A stretch of DNA of 64,000 nt from Ascidiimonas sp046199005. GTDB lineage: Bacteria; Bacteroidota; Bacteroidia; Flavobacteriales; Flavobacteriaceae. The stretch spans positions 3,038,001 to 3,102,000 of the forward strand of contig CP176050.1 in NCBI GenBank assembly GCA_046199005.1, given 5' to 3'. Each line of letters starts with the position of its first letter. Position 1 is the first letter of the stretch. This document shows, in pieces, positions 16,428-23,876 of the stretch. Below the pieces are notes generated by a model. The model was not told where the DNA came from. It searched no databases and was given only the letters and a program-made list of their open reading frames with translations. The translations under genes and the position numbers were made by a program.

Positions 16428-17104
16428 GTTGGCAGTAATTTGAGAAACAAAATGCAAACATTAAGCATTAAAAGTAAGAGACTAAGAATTGGAAAACATT
16501 TCACTCTGAATTTAAAAAAGAAATGGACTTCCCTGAGTACTATGGAGAAAATATGAATGCTTGGATTGACTCTGCAGACGAACTGGTTGATTAACCAACT
16601 CTATTGGAAATTGATAACGGAAAATACTTAAAAGAAAATGCACCTGAATTATTGAACGTAATTTTAAAATGTGGAGTTTTCGTTAATTATAGAAAAATAG
16701 AAGTTGGAGAAAAACCGAAGTTGATAATTTTAAATAATAGTTAATTGAAAAAGGCTGGATACAAATATCAAATTGAGCAAGAGCTCAACAAGAACAACTG
16801 GGAAATTGCACTAATTGATGAAAGTGGAGAGTGGTGGGATGATGAGCATTGGAAAGTGCAATTCAAATTTGACCAAAATATTTTCTTTTATCTATGTTTT
16901 ATAGTTGACCCTCAATTTGAGGGACAAAGAAAAAAAGGACAAGGAATTTATGAAATCAAAGCATCAACTGAATTTCCTATAAATTGGAATGATGATTCAA
17001 GCGAATTTGCTTCTATTAGTATGACAAAAAGAAAGTTTGAGTTAAAGCTAAAGGAGTTTGTTGCAGATATAGAAAAATATAAAAGAGAAAAAACTATTAC
17101 CAAC
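16428..17104 (+). other. Cassette-like unit with broken barstar gene and companion
   Basis: It opens with GTTGGCAGTAATT (16428-16440) and closes with ATTACCAAC (17096-17104). The GTTGG/CCAAC and TAAT/ATTA parts are complementary, with three extra bases on the left. Confidence 0.55.
16452..16744 (+). pseudogene. Broken barstar-family (barnase inhibitor) gene
   Basis: The ATG at 16452 opens a short frame (MQTLSIKSKRL) that then shifts. In another frame the sequence continues FHSEFKKEMDFPEYYGENMN, then AWIDSADELVD, the barstar hallmark (FPxYYGxNxxAWxD). An in-frame TAA at 16592-16594 follows, and after it PTLLEIDNGKYLKENAPELL and an intact C-terminus to 16744. There are thus one frameshift near 16470-16500 and one nonsense codon, perhaps a CAA to TAA change. 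Barstar-type proteins inhibit ribonucleases, often as immunity proteins. No barnase-like toxin is visible nearby. Confidence 0.75.
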
Positions 17105-17113
17105 AAGGTGTAA
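16745..17113 (+). CDS. Hypothetical protein, possible immunity-type
   Basis: 122 aa from TTG 16745, abutting the stop codon of the broken barstar gene (TAATTG), which suggests translational coupling. The protein is soluble: NNWEIALIDESGEWWDDEHW is followed by FYLCFIVDPQFEGQRKKGQG and by ISMTKRKFELKLKEFV. The conserved WWDDEHW and FIVDPQFEG blocks suggest a real flavobacterial family, but I do not know its function. Its place after a barstar-type immunity gene is the only hint at a toxin-immunity setting. The 3' end overlaps an attC-like stem. Confidence 0.6.
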   Translation: MKKAGYKYQIEQELNKNNWEIALIDESGEWWDDEHWKVQFKFDQNIFFYLCFIVDPQFEGQRKKGQGIYEIKASTEFPINWNDDSSEFASISMTKRKFELKLKEFVADIEKYKREKTITNKV

Positions 17114-17145
17114 AAATGCATTAAATCGCATTTTACACAAACCGT
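17104..17145 (+). other. Short attC-like site interrupted by an IS insertion
   Basis: AAC is followed by AAG and the arms GTGTAAAAATGC (17108-17119) and GCATTTTACAC (17128-17138). They are complementary except for one extra A on the left arm, like the extrahelical base of attC stems. AAACCGT follows and is then cut by the left end of an IS1182-type element. After the element (17695) the boundary resumes as CCGTTGCCC. Confidence 0.65.
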
Positions 17146-17694
17146 CAGACTGTCTCAAAACTTAACCATAGGTTTACAGTATTATTTTTGATAGCTTTTC
17201 TAATATTCCGATCTTAAACAATGGAATATTTAAAAGGACAATTCGCACCCTACTTACTTTTTACACCACCTGTTTAGAAGATATGATCCATAAAGATAAC
17301 TCGGTAAGAGCTATCGATCAATTTGTAAACAGCAATGATTTCGACACACTGGTTTTCAAACCATCAACTGGCAAGGCAGACCACCATACAATCCTTCTGA
17401 TCTTCTTAAACTTTACATTTATGACTACATGAATAAGTTACGCTCTTCACGGCAATTGGAACTGGAGTGTTCACGAAACATTGAACTGATGTGGCTGTCA
17501 GGCAACCTAAAAACCTCAAAATCCTGATCAGAAGCTTAAAAACGCTTCCAATGCAAGAAAAAAATAGCCAGAAATTAAGACTGAGCTTTTTTGGCCTAAT
17601 AAACATTCAATACCTAAAAATTAAATTTTTCTTACCATCAAAAACAGAAATACGTATTTTTAATTCTAATCTAAGGCAGTTTTGAGACAAACTG
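17146..17694 (+). mobile_element. Complete internally deleted IS1182-type element (549 bp)
   Basis: The left inverted repeat CAGACTGTCTCAAAACT (17146-17162) and the right end AGTTTTGAGACAAACTG (17678-17694) are complementary at 15 of 17 positions. CCGT flanks both sides (17142-17145 and 17695-17698), a 4-base target duplication. Inside is a decayed N-terminal transposase fragment (from about 17222) with frameshifts, joined to the right-end repeat. The catalytic DDE domain is absent, so movement would need a transposase supplied elsewhere. Confidence 0.8.
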
Positions 17695-17728
17695 CCGTTG
17701 CCCATAATTTTGGAAATCCTACAAATCA

Positions 17729-18373
17729 ATGAAAATTAGCCGATTTATTTTTATTCTTTTCTCTTCAATAATCTTTGCGTGCGGAAATGGAAACAACGAA
17801 AGGTACATTTTCTTTTTGCACAATCGATTTTTAGAAGAACACGAACTGAACGAAGAGCATCCAGAATTTGGGCGGACTGAATACAAAGAAATAATCGCTG
17901 AATTTGAAAAAAGCGGATTTATAGTTATAAGCGAAAAACGGAACGGAAATGTAAATGCAAGAGAATACGCAATCGCAATTGCAAACCAAATAGATAGCTT
18001 AATCCAAAAAGGAATTGAGCCAAACCGAATAACGGTTGTTGGAACTTCCAAAGGCGGATATATTGCTCAATACGTTTCGACCTTGGCGGACAATCCTGAA
18101 CTGAATTTCGTATTTATCGCAAGTTTTCAGAATTCAGATATTGAAAACATACCCGAAATTAATTATTGTGGAAACATTCTTACGATTTTTGAAAAGTCCG
18201 ACCCTTTCGGAGTTTCGGCATTTGGGCGAAAACAAAACTCAACTTGCGAAATAGAAAACTTTAAAGAAATAGAACTAAATACTGGAATGGGACACGGATT
18301 TCTGTTTAAACCGCTAAAAGAGTGGATTGAACCGACGAAAAAATGGGCAAATGGAAATTACAGTACGGAATAA
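17729..18373 (+). CDS. Alpha/beta-hydrolase-like lipoprotein
   Basis: 214 aa. The N-terminus ISRFIFILFSSIIFAC is a lipoprotein signal with Cys18 as likely lipidation site. The body has an alpha/beta hydrolase outline: IFFLHNRFLEEH (oxyanion-like strand), RITVVGTSKGGYIAQYV with the nucleophile elbow G-T-S-K-G, a late Asp region (TIFEKSDPFG) and GMGHGFLF with the probable catalytic His. It is likely an esterase-type enzyme facing the periplasm. The unit starts with GTTGCCCAT (17697) and an inverted ATGGGCAA (18343-18350) lies in the final codons, so the last residues may be altered. Confidence 0.7.
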   Translation: MKISRFIFILFSSIIFACGNGNNERYIFFLHNRFLEEHELNEEHPEFGRTEYKEIIAEFEKSGFIVISEKRNGNVNAREYAIAIANQIDSLIQKGIEPNRITVVGTSKGGYIAQYVSTLADNPELNFVFIASFQNSDIENIPEINYCGNILTIFEKSDPFGVSAFGRKQNSTCEIENFKEIELNTGMGHGFLFKPLKEWIEPTKKWANGNYSTE

Positions 18374-18382
18374 AAACTATTA

Positions 18383-18850
18383 AATATTTAAAAGGACAAT
18401 CCCGCACCCAACTTACCCTTTACACCACCTGTTTAGAAGATATGATCCATGAAGATCACTCCGTACGAGCTATCGATCCATTGGTATACAGCCGTGATTT
18501 CAATACGCTTGGTTTTCAAACCATCACCTGGCAAGGCATACCGCCGTACAATCCTTCTGATCTTCTTAAACTTTACATTTATGGCTACATGAATAAGATA
18601 CGCTCGTCAGGGCAATTAGAACTGGAGTGTTCACGTAACATTGAACTTATGTGGTTGTTAGGCAATCTAAAGACGATACCTTATCAGAAGCTTAAAAACG
18701 CTTCTAATGCAAGTAGAAACAGCCAGAAAATCAATTCTGAGCTTTTCTATCCATATATACATTCAACACCTAAAAATTAAATTTTTCTTATCATCAAAAA
18801 TAGAAATACGTATTTTTAATCCAATTCTAAGGTAGTTTTGAGACAAACTG
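18383..18850 (+). mobile_element. Internally deleted IS1182-type element, left repeat missing
   Basis: This is the best preserved N-terminal fragment: one open frame reads YLKGQSRTQLTLYTTCLEDM, then HEDHSVRAIDPLV and PSDLLKLYIYGYMNKIRSSG, and ends IHSTPKN and stop at 18780 in the right-end repeat. It has the same internal deletion as 15079-15522 and 17146-17694. The right end finishes at 18850 with CCGTTAGC following. The first 80 or so bases, including the left inverted repeat, are gone. Confidence 0.78.
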
Positions 18851-18852
18851 CC

Positions 18853-20064
18853 GTTAGCAAACATTTGAAAAAAGCTATGAGAACCGACTTAATTACAGCA
18901 TTTCTAATATTAATTACATTTCAAATAAACGCTCAATCTCTAGACGAAAAAATAGAGGACTTATTGGAATTAGATGGAACTACAAGGAATATTGAAAAAC
19001 TAATAGCTCAAACAATCGATTACCAAAAACAAGATAATTTTGGAATTTCAGATAATTATTGGGCGGCTTTGGAACAAAAAGTGACAGAAAAATCACTATC
19101 GGAGTTTAAAAGGTTAGTTAAACCAATATACTCTAAAAATTACACGGAATCAGAAATTGACAACCTTATAACTTTTTACAGTTCACCAACGGGAAAATTA
19201 GTTACAGAAAAACAACCGATTATAGTCGAAGAATTAAATTTACCATTAATGCAATGGTCTCAAAATTTAGGCTCTTTTGTAATTGAGGAAATTGAAAATA
19301 GAGGTAACAACGAATCAACCTCTGAAGAAAAAGAAAAATTTAAAGCCGAATTTAAAGACAAATACGGCTTACAAATACTTAATCTTACTGACCTTGCTAT
19401 CGACAAAGAACATAATATCGGAGACTTATTAATCGATTTTGGAAAAACAGATGGCAAAAATGACGTAACCAAAATAATTCGAGTAAAAAATAATTCAGAT
19501 AAGGAAATTGATTTTCAAGAACCAAAATTTTTAAGTAATGAAGTCATAAAATTTGATTTAGGTAACGAACCTCTAGGAGTTGGAAAAACTAGGGATTTAA
19601 AAATCACCTTAATCGCTGAATTAGCGGAAAACATAAGTTATTCAATGTCAAGTATTAATTATAATAATGGAGATAGAATCCAATTCGGAATTAAATATGA
19701 TGCGCCTGCAAAGGAAATTAGTTTTGAGGTTTCTGATAAAAAAATGAAGTTTAATAAACTAAAGCAGGACTTTTCTAAACCTTACGTTTTCATCTTAAAA
19801 AATACAGGTAAAAAAAATTTTCATATTTCTGACATAGAATTAAATAAGCAAATTGCTTACTTGAACTGGAATAAAGAAACTATTAAACCAAATGAAGAAA
19901 CTGAAATTAGAGTTGTTTTTTCAAAACAATTAATTGCAAAGCGGAATAATACCAAATTGAGTTTGAAATTAGAAGTCGATTTAACAAAAGGAGAAAAGCG
20001 AGGCTTTTCAAGTTTTGCTGATGAAACGATTGAATTAATAATTGAATAAAAAAAGTATGGTAAC
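18853..20064 (+). other. Cassette-like unit
   Basis: It opens with GTTAGCAAAC (18853-18862) and closes with GTATGGTAAC (20055-20064); the inverted match is 7 of 10, weaker than in other units. A single gene is inside. Confidence 0.45.
18877..20049 (+). CDS. Secreted protein with DUF2059-type and DUF1573-like Ig domains
   Basis: 390 aa from ATG 18877. The signal peptide LITAFLILITFQINAQ is followed by a helical domain (residues about 20-130: LSEFKRLVKPIYSKNYTESEIDNLITFYSSPTGK), the DUF2059 signature. The second half is beta-rich with repeated KIIRVKNNSDKEIDF..P and YVFILKNTGKKNFHI segments, like DUF1573-type Ig domains common in secreted Bacteroidota proteins. It is probably periplasmic. No T9SS sorting tail is present. 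It is flanked upstream by an IS right end and downstream by a type A attC-like spacer. Confidence 0.7.
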   Translation: MRTDLITAFLILITFQINAQSLDEKIEDLLELDGTTRNIEKLIAQTIDYQKQDNFGISDNYWAALEQKVTEKSLSEFKRLVKPIYSKNYTESEIDNLITFYSSPTGKLVTEKQPIIVEELNLPLMQWSQNLGSFVIEEIENRGNNESTSEEKEKFKAEFKDKYGLQILNLTDLAIDKEHNIGDLLIDFGKTDGKNDVTKIIRVKNNSDKEIDFQEPKFLSNEVIKFDLGNEPLGVGKTRDLKITLIAELAENISYSMSSINYNNGDRIQFGIKYDAPAKEISFEVSDKKMKFNKLKQDFSKPYVFILKNTGKKNFHISDIELNKQIAYLNWNKETIKPNEETEIRVVFSKQLIAKRNNTKLSLKLEVDLTKGEKRGFSSFADETIELIIE

Positions 20065-20175
20065 AACTGGGTATAAATAATTGGTTGTTCTCGCCTACTT
20101 CTGAATCCCGAAGCATCGGGACTTGCGGATTTTCAGTTTGGTGCGTACTTGCAGCGTTAAGAGCTAAACCAACCT
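20065..20175 (+). other. Long attC-like spacer, type A copy 2
   Basis: Bases 20074-20171 match 14663-14760 at about 88 of 98 positions, including the CCCGAAGCATCGGG hairpin. It follows AAC at 20064. The distal AAACC-GTT end is truncated to AAACCAACCT directly before the next ATG. Confidence 0.6.
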
Positions 20176-20631
20176 ATGAACGAAACAATTGAACCTGGAC
20201 CATTTGAAGACAATGCGGAATTTGCAAATGTTGGATATCGGATTTTAGCATTCTTAATTGACTTCTCCATTTTCTGGCTAATTGCAATGGTATTTGGAAT
20301 TTTCTTTGGCGAACCTCCCGAAGACGGAATTGGATTTCACTTTAGCGGATTGCCAGCTTTGGGAATGTTTTTTATTGCGTTTGGACTTTGGCCAATTAGC
20401 GAAGCAATATCTGGACAGACAATCGGAAAGCGGATTTTTAATATCAAAGTTGTAAACACGAATTACAAACCAATTGGAATTGGACAAGCATTCGGTCGAT
20501 TTTTTCTCGGAATTGTAGACTATATGTTCTTAATCGGAATTATAATCGCACTCATAAATAAAAAGAATCAACGGATTGGTGATATGGGAGCTAATACGAT
20601 AGTAGTGAATGCGAAAAAAGCCTACATATAA
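20176..20631 (+). CDS. RDD-family membrane protein
   Basis: 151 aa. After a short polar N-terminus, NVGYRILAFLIDFSIFWLIAMVFGIFFG gives the family R-x-x-A-x-x-I-D signature and first helix. LGMFFIAFGLWPISEAISGQTIGKRIFNIKVV is the second helix plus the conserved GxTIGKxxxxikVV motif. The third helix is near FFLGIVDYMFLIGIIIALI. RDD proteins are small inner-membrane proteins, some linked to ion transport; the role here is open. It is the last gene of the array. Its downstream boundary, ACCGGTAACCGTTGTACAAGG, resembles that of unit 2. Confidence 0.82.
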   Translation: MNETIEPGPFEDNAEFANVGYRILAFLIDFSIFWLIAMVFGIFFGEPPEDGIGFHFSGLPALGMFFIAFGLWPISEAISGQTIGKRIFNIKVVNTNYKPIGIGQAFGRFFLGIVDYMFLIGIIIALINKKNQRIGDMGANTIVVNAKKAYI

Positions 20632-20639
20632 GACCGGTA

Positions 20640-20825
20640 ACCGTTGTACAAGGCAATATAATTAAAAAAATCAGGTCTGGAAACCTCATAATTTAAGTTC
20701 ATTACAAGCCCTTTAAATAAGTTGATAAAGATACTTTTCAGCTTATAAGTTAGTGCATTGCTATCTACCCCGCTTTTCACCTTATTTTTAGTGAATTTCA
20801 AGTACTTCTATAACCTTCCCTAAAA
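20640..20825 (-). pseudogene. Relic of an IS1182-type transposase C-terminus
   Basis: On the minus strand a decayed frame reads KYLKFTKNKVKSGVDSNALT, then KLKSIFINLFKGL. KYLKFTxNKVKSGV is shared with the relic at 12114-12305. Both relics begin immediately beyond a GTTGYACAAGSC junction. No start codon or complete frame remains. The rest of the gap before 20930 shows nothing else. Confidence 0.6.
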
Positions 20826-20929
20826 AATAAATTTAGTCGAAGTTCTCCTAAAAATAAATATCTTAGCTCTCTTTCAAAAAGAAATTAATAACACCCAATA
20901 AGCAACCTATTTAAAAATAGACATCTATA

Positions 20930-21535
20930 ATGAAACACAACCTTATGAAAAAATACCTGCTTCTGGTTTTAGTAAGCATCAGCATGATCGCCAATGCGCA
21001 GAACAAAACGGAATCTGACGAGACGGATAGTCAAAAACGTATGACGGAATTCTCCAAAGCAAAACGACATAGCCTTAGTTTGGATGTACTTTCTGCACTA
21101 GTTTTTCCTGCCTTTAACCCGCGATATGAATACGTACTAAACAAATACAGCGGTGTTGGTGCCGATTTAAATATCAATTTTGATAATGAAAACGGATCAG
21201 AAATCCTGGAAAAATTTTCGTTTTCACCTTTTTATCGTCAGTACTTTTTTTCAAAAGAAGATTTTGGTGCCAAAGGCTTCTATGGTGAAGGCTTTTTAAA
21301 GTTTTACACTTATGAAAATGATTTCACTTTGTTTATTGGAGATGCTGCAAACACCACTACCGAAACCTATTTTGAGACCGCTTTTGGTATTGGTATCGGC
21401 TGGAAATGGGTAAGTGATTCCGGATTCATTATTGACATCAATGCCGGATTAGGTCGTAACCTGGGTCTTGCAGACGATCCTGACGAACGGGATTTTACCG
21501 GAAAATTTGGTGTAAATTTCGGATGGCAGTTTTAA
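20930..21535 (+). CDS. Outer-membrane beta-barrel protein
   Basis: 201 aa; ATG 20945 (MKKYLLLVLVSISMIANAQ) is an equally good start and fits a signal peptide better. After a short charged linker the mature protein alternates strands ending in aromatic residues (RHSLSLDVLSALVFPAFNPRYEYV, FSPFYRQYFF, GFYGEGFLKFYTY, FETAFGIGIGWKWV, FGVNFGWQF), and the terminal Phe is a barrel-assembly signal. It resembles DUF3575-type small barrels. The base composition and GC content return to those of the core genome here, marking the end of the AT-rich island. Confidence 0.75.
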   Translation: MKHNLMKKYLLLVLVSISMIANAQNKTESDETDSQKRMTEFSKAKRHSLSLDVLSALVFPAFNPRYEYVLNKYSGVGADLNINFDNENGSEILEKFSFSPFYRQYFFSKEDFGAKGFYGEGFLKFYTYENDFTLFIGDAANTTTETYFETAFGIGIGWKWVSDSGFIIDINAGLGRNLGLADDPDERDFTGKFGVNFGWQF

Positions 21536-21635
21536 GGCTGTTTGAAAGGTCATCAAATAATGTAAGTATATCTTAATCGAACCCCTCATTCCCTCAAAAC
21601 TCTTATCTTTAAGTTTATAATTGAAGTACTAACCA

Positions 21636-22100
21636 ATGACCACCACTCAACAACTTGCCAAACATATTAAAGACGTTCATTTTGGAGGGAACTGGACGGC
21701 TTCCAACCTTCAGGATCAATTAAAAGACGTATCGCTGGAACAAGCGATCCAGAAAGTGGATCACCTCAACTCCATTGCAGTACTCACCTTTCATATCAAT
21801 TACTACGTAAAAGCGATTCTGGGCGTATTAAAAGGTGGAAAACTGGAGGCACATGACAAATACAGTTTTGATCTGCCACCCTTAAACTCAGAAACGGAAT
21901 GGCAGGCAATGGTGCAAAACGTTTTAGAAGAGGGAAAGGAATTAAGTGACCTGGTTGCCAAACTTCCGAATAGTATTCTTAACGAAGATTTTACCGATCC
22001 TAAATACGGTAGCTACCACCGGAATTTTTTAGGCTTTATTGAGCATACACATTATCATTTAGGGCAAATAGCGCTTTTGAAGAAGCTAATTAATAATTGA
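21636..22100 (+). CDS. DinB-family protein (DUF1572-like)
   Basis: 154 aa. It is a four-helix DinB/YfiT-type fold with metal-binding histidines, one in TFHINYYVKAILG and a C-terminal HTHYHLGQIALLKKL signature. It is predicted to be a cytoplasmic, divalent-metal-dependent transferase or hydrolase of unknown substrate. The N-terminal HIKDVHFGGNWTASNLQDQL is typical of the flavobacterial subfamily. It is monocistronic: gene-free stretches lie on both sides. Confidence 0.75.
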   Translation: MTTTQQLAKHIKDVHFGGNWTASNLQDQLKDVSLEQAIQKVDHLNSIAVLTFHINYYVKAILGVLKGGKLEAHDKYSFDLPPLNSETEWQAMVQNVLEEGKELSDLVAKLPNSILNEDFTDPKYGSYHRNFLGFIEHTHYHLGQIALLKKLINN

Positions 22101-22118
22101 TTTTTGAAAAAGCACTAG

Positions 22119-22155
22119 TCATATCGATCCGCCTCGGGCGGAGAGATATCTGCCT
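22119..22155 (+). repeat. REP-like repeat, copy 2
   Basis: GTCATATCGATCC, then CGCCTCGGGCGG, then AGAGATATCTGCC. It has the same outer arms as 7088-7122 with a longer central hairpin. Confidence 0.65.
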
Positions 22156-22412
22156 AAATTTAGTTTCAATACTATTTCAAAATGTTTTACGATTGACTGT
22201 GTGCTTATGTTCTAGCAGATTTCTCCTTGTCGGCTTCGCCAGACTCGTCGAAATGACAGGTGCAAGTCAATTAAATACATCTTTCAAAAAACGCTAATCT
22301 TCAATTTATTTAACTTTTCCGTTTTGTGAAAGATTAAAGGGTCCAGTAAGTCTTATGGGAAGCAAGAACTTTCATTTAAAATCTTACTCCCTTCAAAATC
22401 TATTTAACCCAA

Positions 22413-22450
22413 TCATATCGAATCCCCTTTACGGGGTGAGATATCTGCCC
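22413..22450 (+). repeat. REP-like repeat, copy 3
   Basis: TCATATCGAATCCCCTTTAC followed by GGGGTGAGATATCTGCCC. It is nearly identical to 7088-7122. Confidence 0.7.
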
Positions 22451-22718
22451 TATCGTAGTTCAACAGCCTAAAAAACAAATCTAAAACCCTTAAAACCTCC
22501 CTAACCCCACCAGAAGAGATCTAAGCGCAAATTACAGTGGTATAATACTAATATATTATCCTTGAAAATCTGCTGGTAGCGGTCAGATCTTGTAGAATAA
22601 GGCTTTGGTAGTTTTATGTATGATAGTGCTAACTTCTGACAGATTTCTCAGTCGCTACGCTTCTTCGAAATGACCTCAAGGTGCCAATGGCTGAAGGTTA
22701 TTCTGTCATCGTGACAAA

Positions 22719-23786
22719 CTACCCCTCCAATAACCGCTTCATACTCACATCTTCGTAATTACGCTTCACGAAATCAAGTGCCGCACGAACGATCTGCCCC
22801 ATGTTCTTGGCACGTCTGAACTTCACGTCCAGCGTATACTCATAAAGATCTTTACGCAATTGAAGTATCTTTTTTCGGGAAGAAAGCTCATCTTTTGCCA
22901 TGGTCTTCAAAAGCAGCTTAATTCGTTTATTAGAACTTAGCATCCGTTTTGCAATGATCGATCGTTCTTCTTTTTTATACTGTTCTATTGAGGCAATTTT
23001 AAGCCGGTTCTCCACCATTTTTACCATTTGAAAATTCTCTTTGAAAAACTGAGGCCGGTACAGCTTAAAATTTCCTTCGTAACATTGCTGATCGAAATCA
23101 ATCGCACGGATCTTAAAAACTACATGGTCAAAATCATGCACCGGGATCACTACGTAATTATATGAACGCATATCGCCCAACAGCCGAATCATACAGCGTT
23201 CGTTGAATTTGACGAATTCTTTGGAGATCTGTGATTTTTGTCCATCGCTGAAGGAAGGCAGCATCTCATTGATAAAAACATCGCCAGGAATGCCTGCAAT
23301 ATGCTCTTCGATCAAAGTATCCTTATACACCAGATAGTTCATACGATCGGGAGATAATAAATGCTCCAGTTCGAGTCCGTAAATACGGGAAGCATCGGCC
23401 TTCTTTACATAAAAATAAGTGTAATTATCATTGAGAATGTTACGCACTTTAATGCGAAAAGGCTTCGAATTTCCGAACGTACAATAGTCTACCGCGTCAA
23501 TATTTAAAAACGGAATGGTCTCTTCATTACCATCAGAATGTAAAATGGTATATACCTGTTTCAGGCTCAGATCGATCTCTTCCCGATCAAAATCCGAATA
23601 ATATACCCGCACCCACAACGTATCATTATCATGTTCGTCATACACCACTACCGAACCGGCAAAACGAAGCAAGTCTTCATAAAAAACCGGGATCCTGATA
23701 TTGCGATTGTACCGTTCCAGGTATTCTCGCAAATCCTTTGAAACAGGAAAAGATGTTTTTTTTTTAGACATTAATTTTTCTTCCAT
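22719..23786 (-). CDS. Conserved flavobacterial protein of unknown function
   Basis: 355 aa from ATG 23786; the frame extends to 23828, but the extra 14 residues look non-coding. It is a soluble protein with no signal peptide. The N-terminal half is beta-rich (VVVYDEHDNDTLWVRVYYSDFDREEIDLSLKQVYTIL). The C-terminal half is helical and basic (KKEERSIIAKRMLSSNKRIKLLLKTMAKDELSSRKKILQLRKDL). The strands HDFDHVVFKIRAIDFDQQCYEG and the length match a conserved protein I have seen in flavobacterial genomes, but I can name no function. It is divergent from the ABC transporter genes, with about 90 bases between. Confidence 0.7.
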   Translation of the reverse strand: MEEKLMSKKKTSFPVSKDLREYLERYNRNIRIPVFYEDLLRFAGSVVVYDEHDNDTLWVRVYYSDFDREEIDLSLKQVYTILHSDGNEETIPFLNIDAVDYCTFGNSKPFRIKVRNILNDNYTYFYVKKADASRIYGLELEHLLSPDRMNYLVYKDTLIEEHIAGIPGDVFINEMLPSFSDGQKSQISKEFVKFNERCMIRLLGDMRSYNYVVIPVHDFDHVVFKIRAIDFDQQCYEGNFKLYRPQFFKENFQMVKMVENRLKIASIEQYKKEERSIIAKRMLSSNKRIKLLLKTMAKDELSSRKKILQLRKDLYEYTLDVKFRRAKNMGQIVRAALDFVKRNYEDVSMKRLLEG

Positions 23787-23876
23787 CACGGTCGTTCTTT
23801 GCTGCAAAAATAACGTTATTTGTAACAATTTGGAGTTCCCATCGTCAAGTAAATATAATCAATCAAAAACTCAATT

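Larger units (their letters stand above)
22101..22718. repeat. Gene-free region with dispersed repeats
   Basis: No gene was recognised. REP-like copies lie at 22119-22155 (with a GCCTCGGGCGG hairpin in place of the loop) and 22413-22450. Two further repeats contain AGATTTCTC...TCGAAATGAC (22221-22256 and 22641-22673), a second family ending in TCGAAATGACA. Bases 22488-22520 resemble the reverse complement of 6540-6580. Confidence 0.6.

Noticed and set aside
12045..18876. The repeated AT-rich blocks considered as a CRISPR array
   Set aside because: Repeat units are 85-550 bases long, unevenly spaced, and carry IS inverted repeats and transposase fragments; there are no short regular spacers or cas genes.
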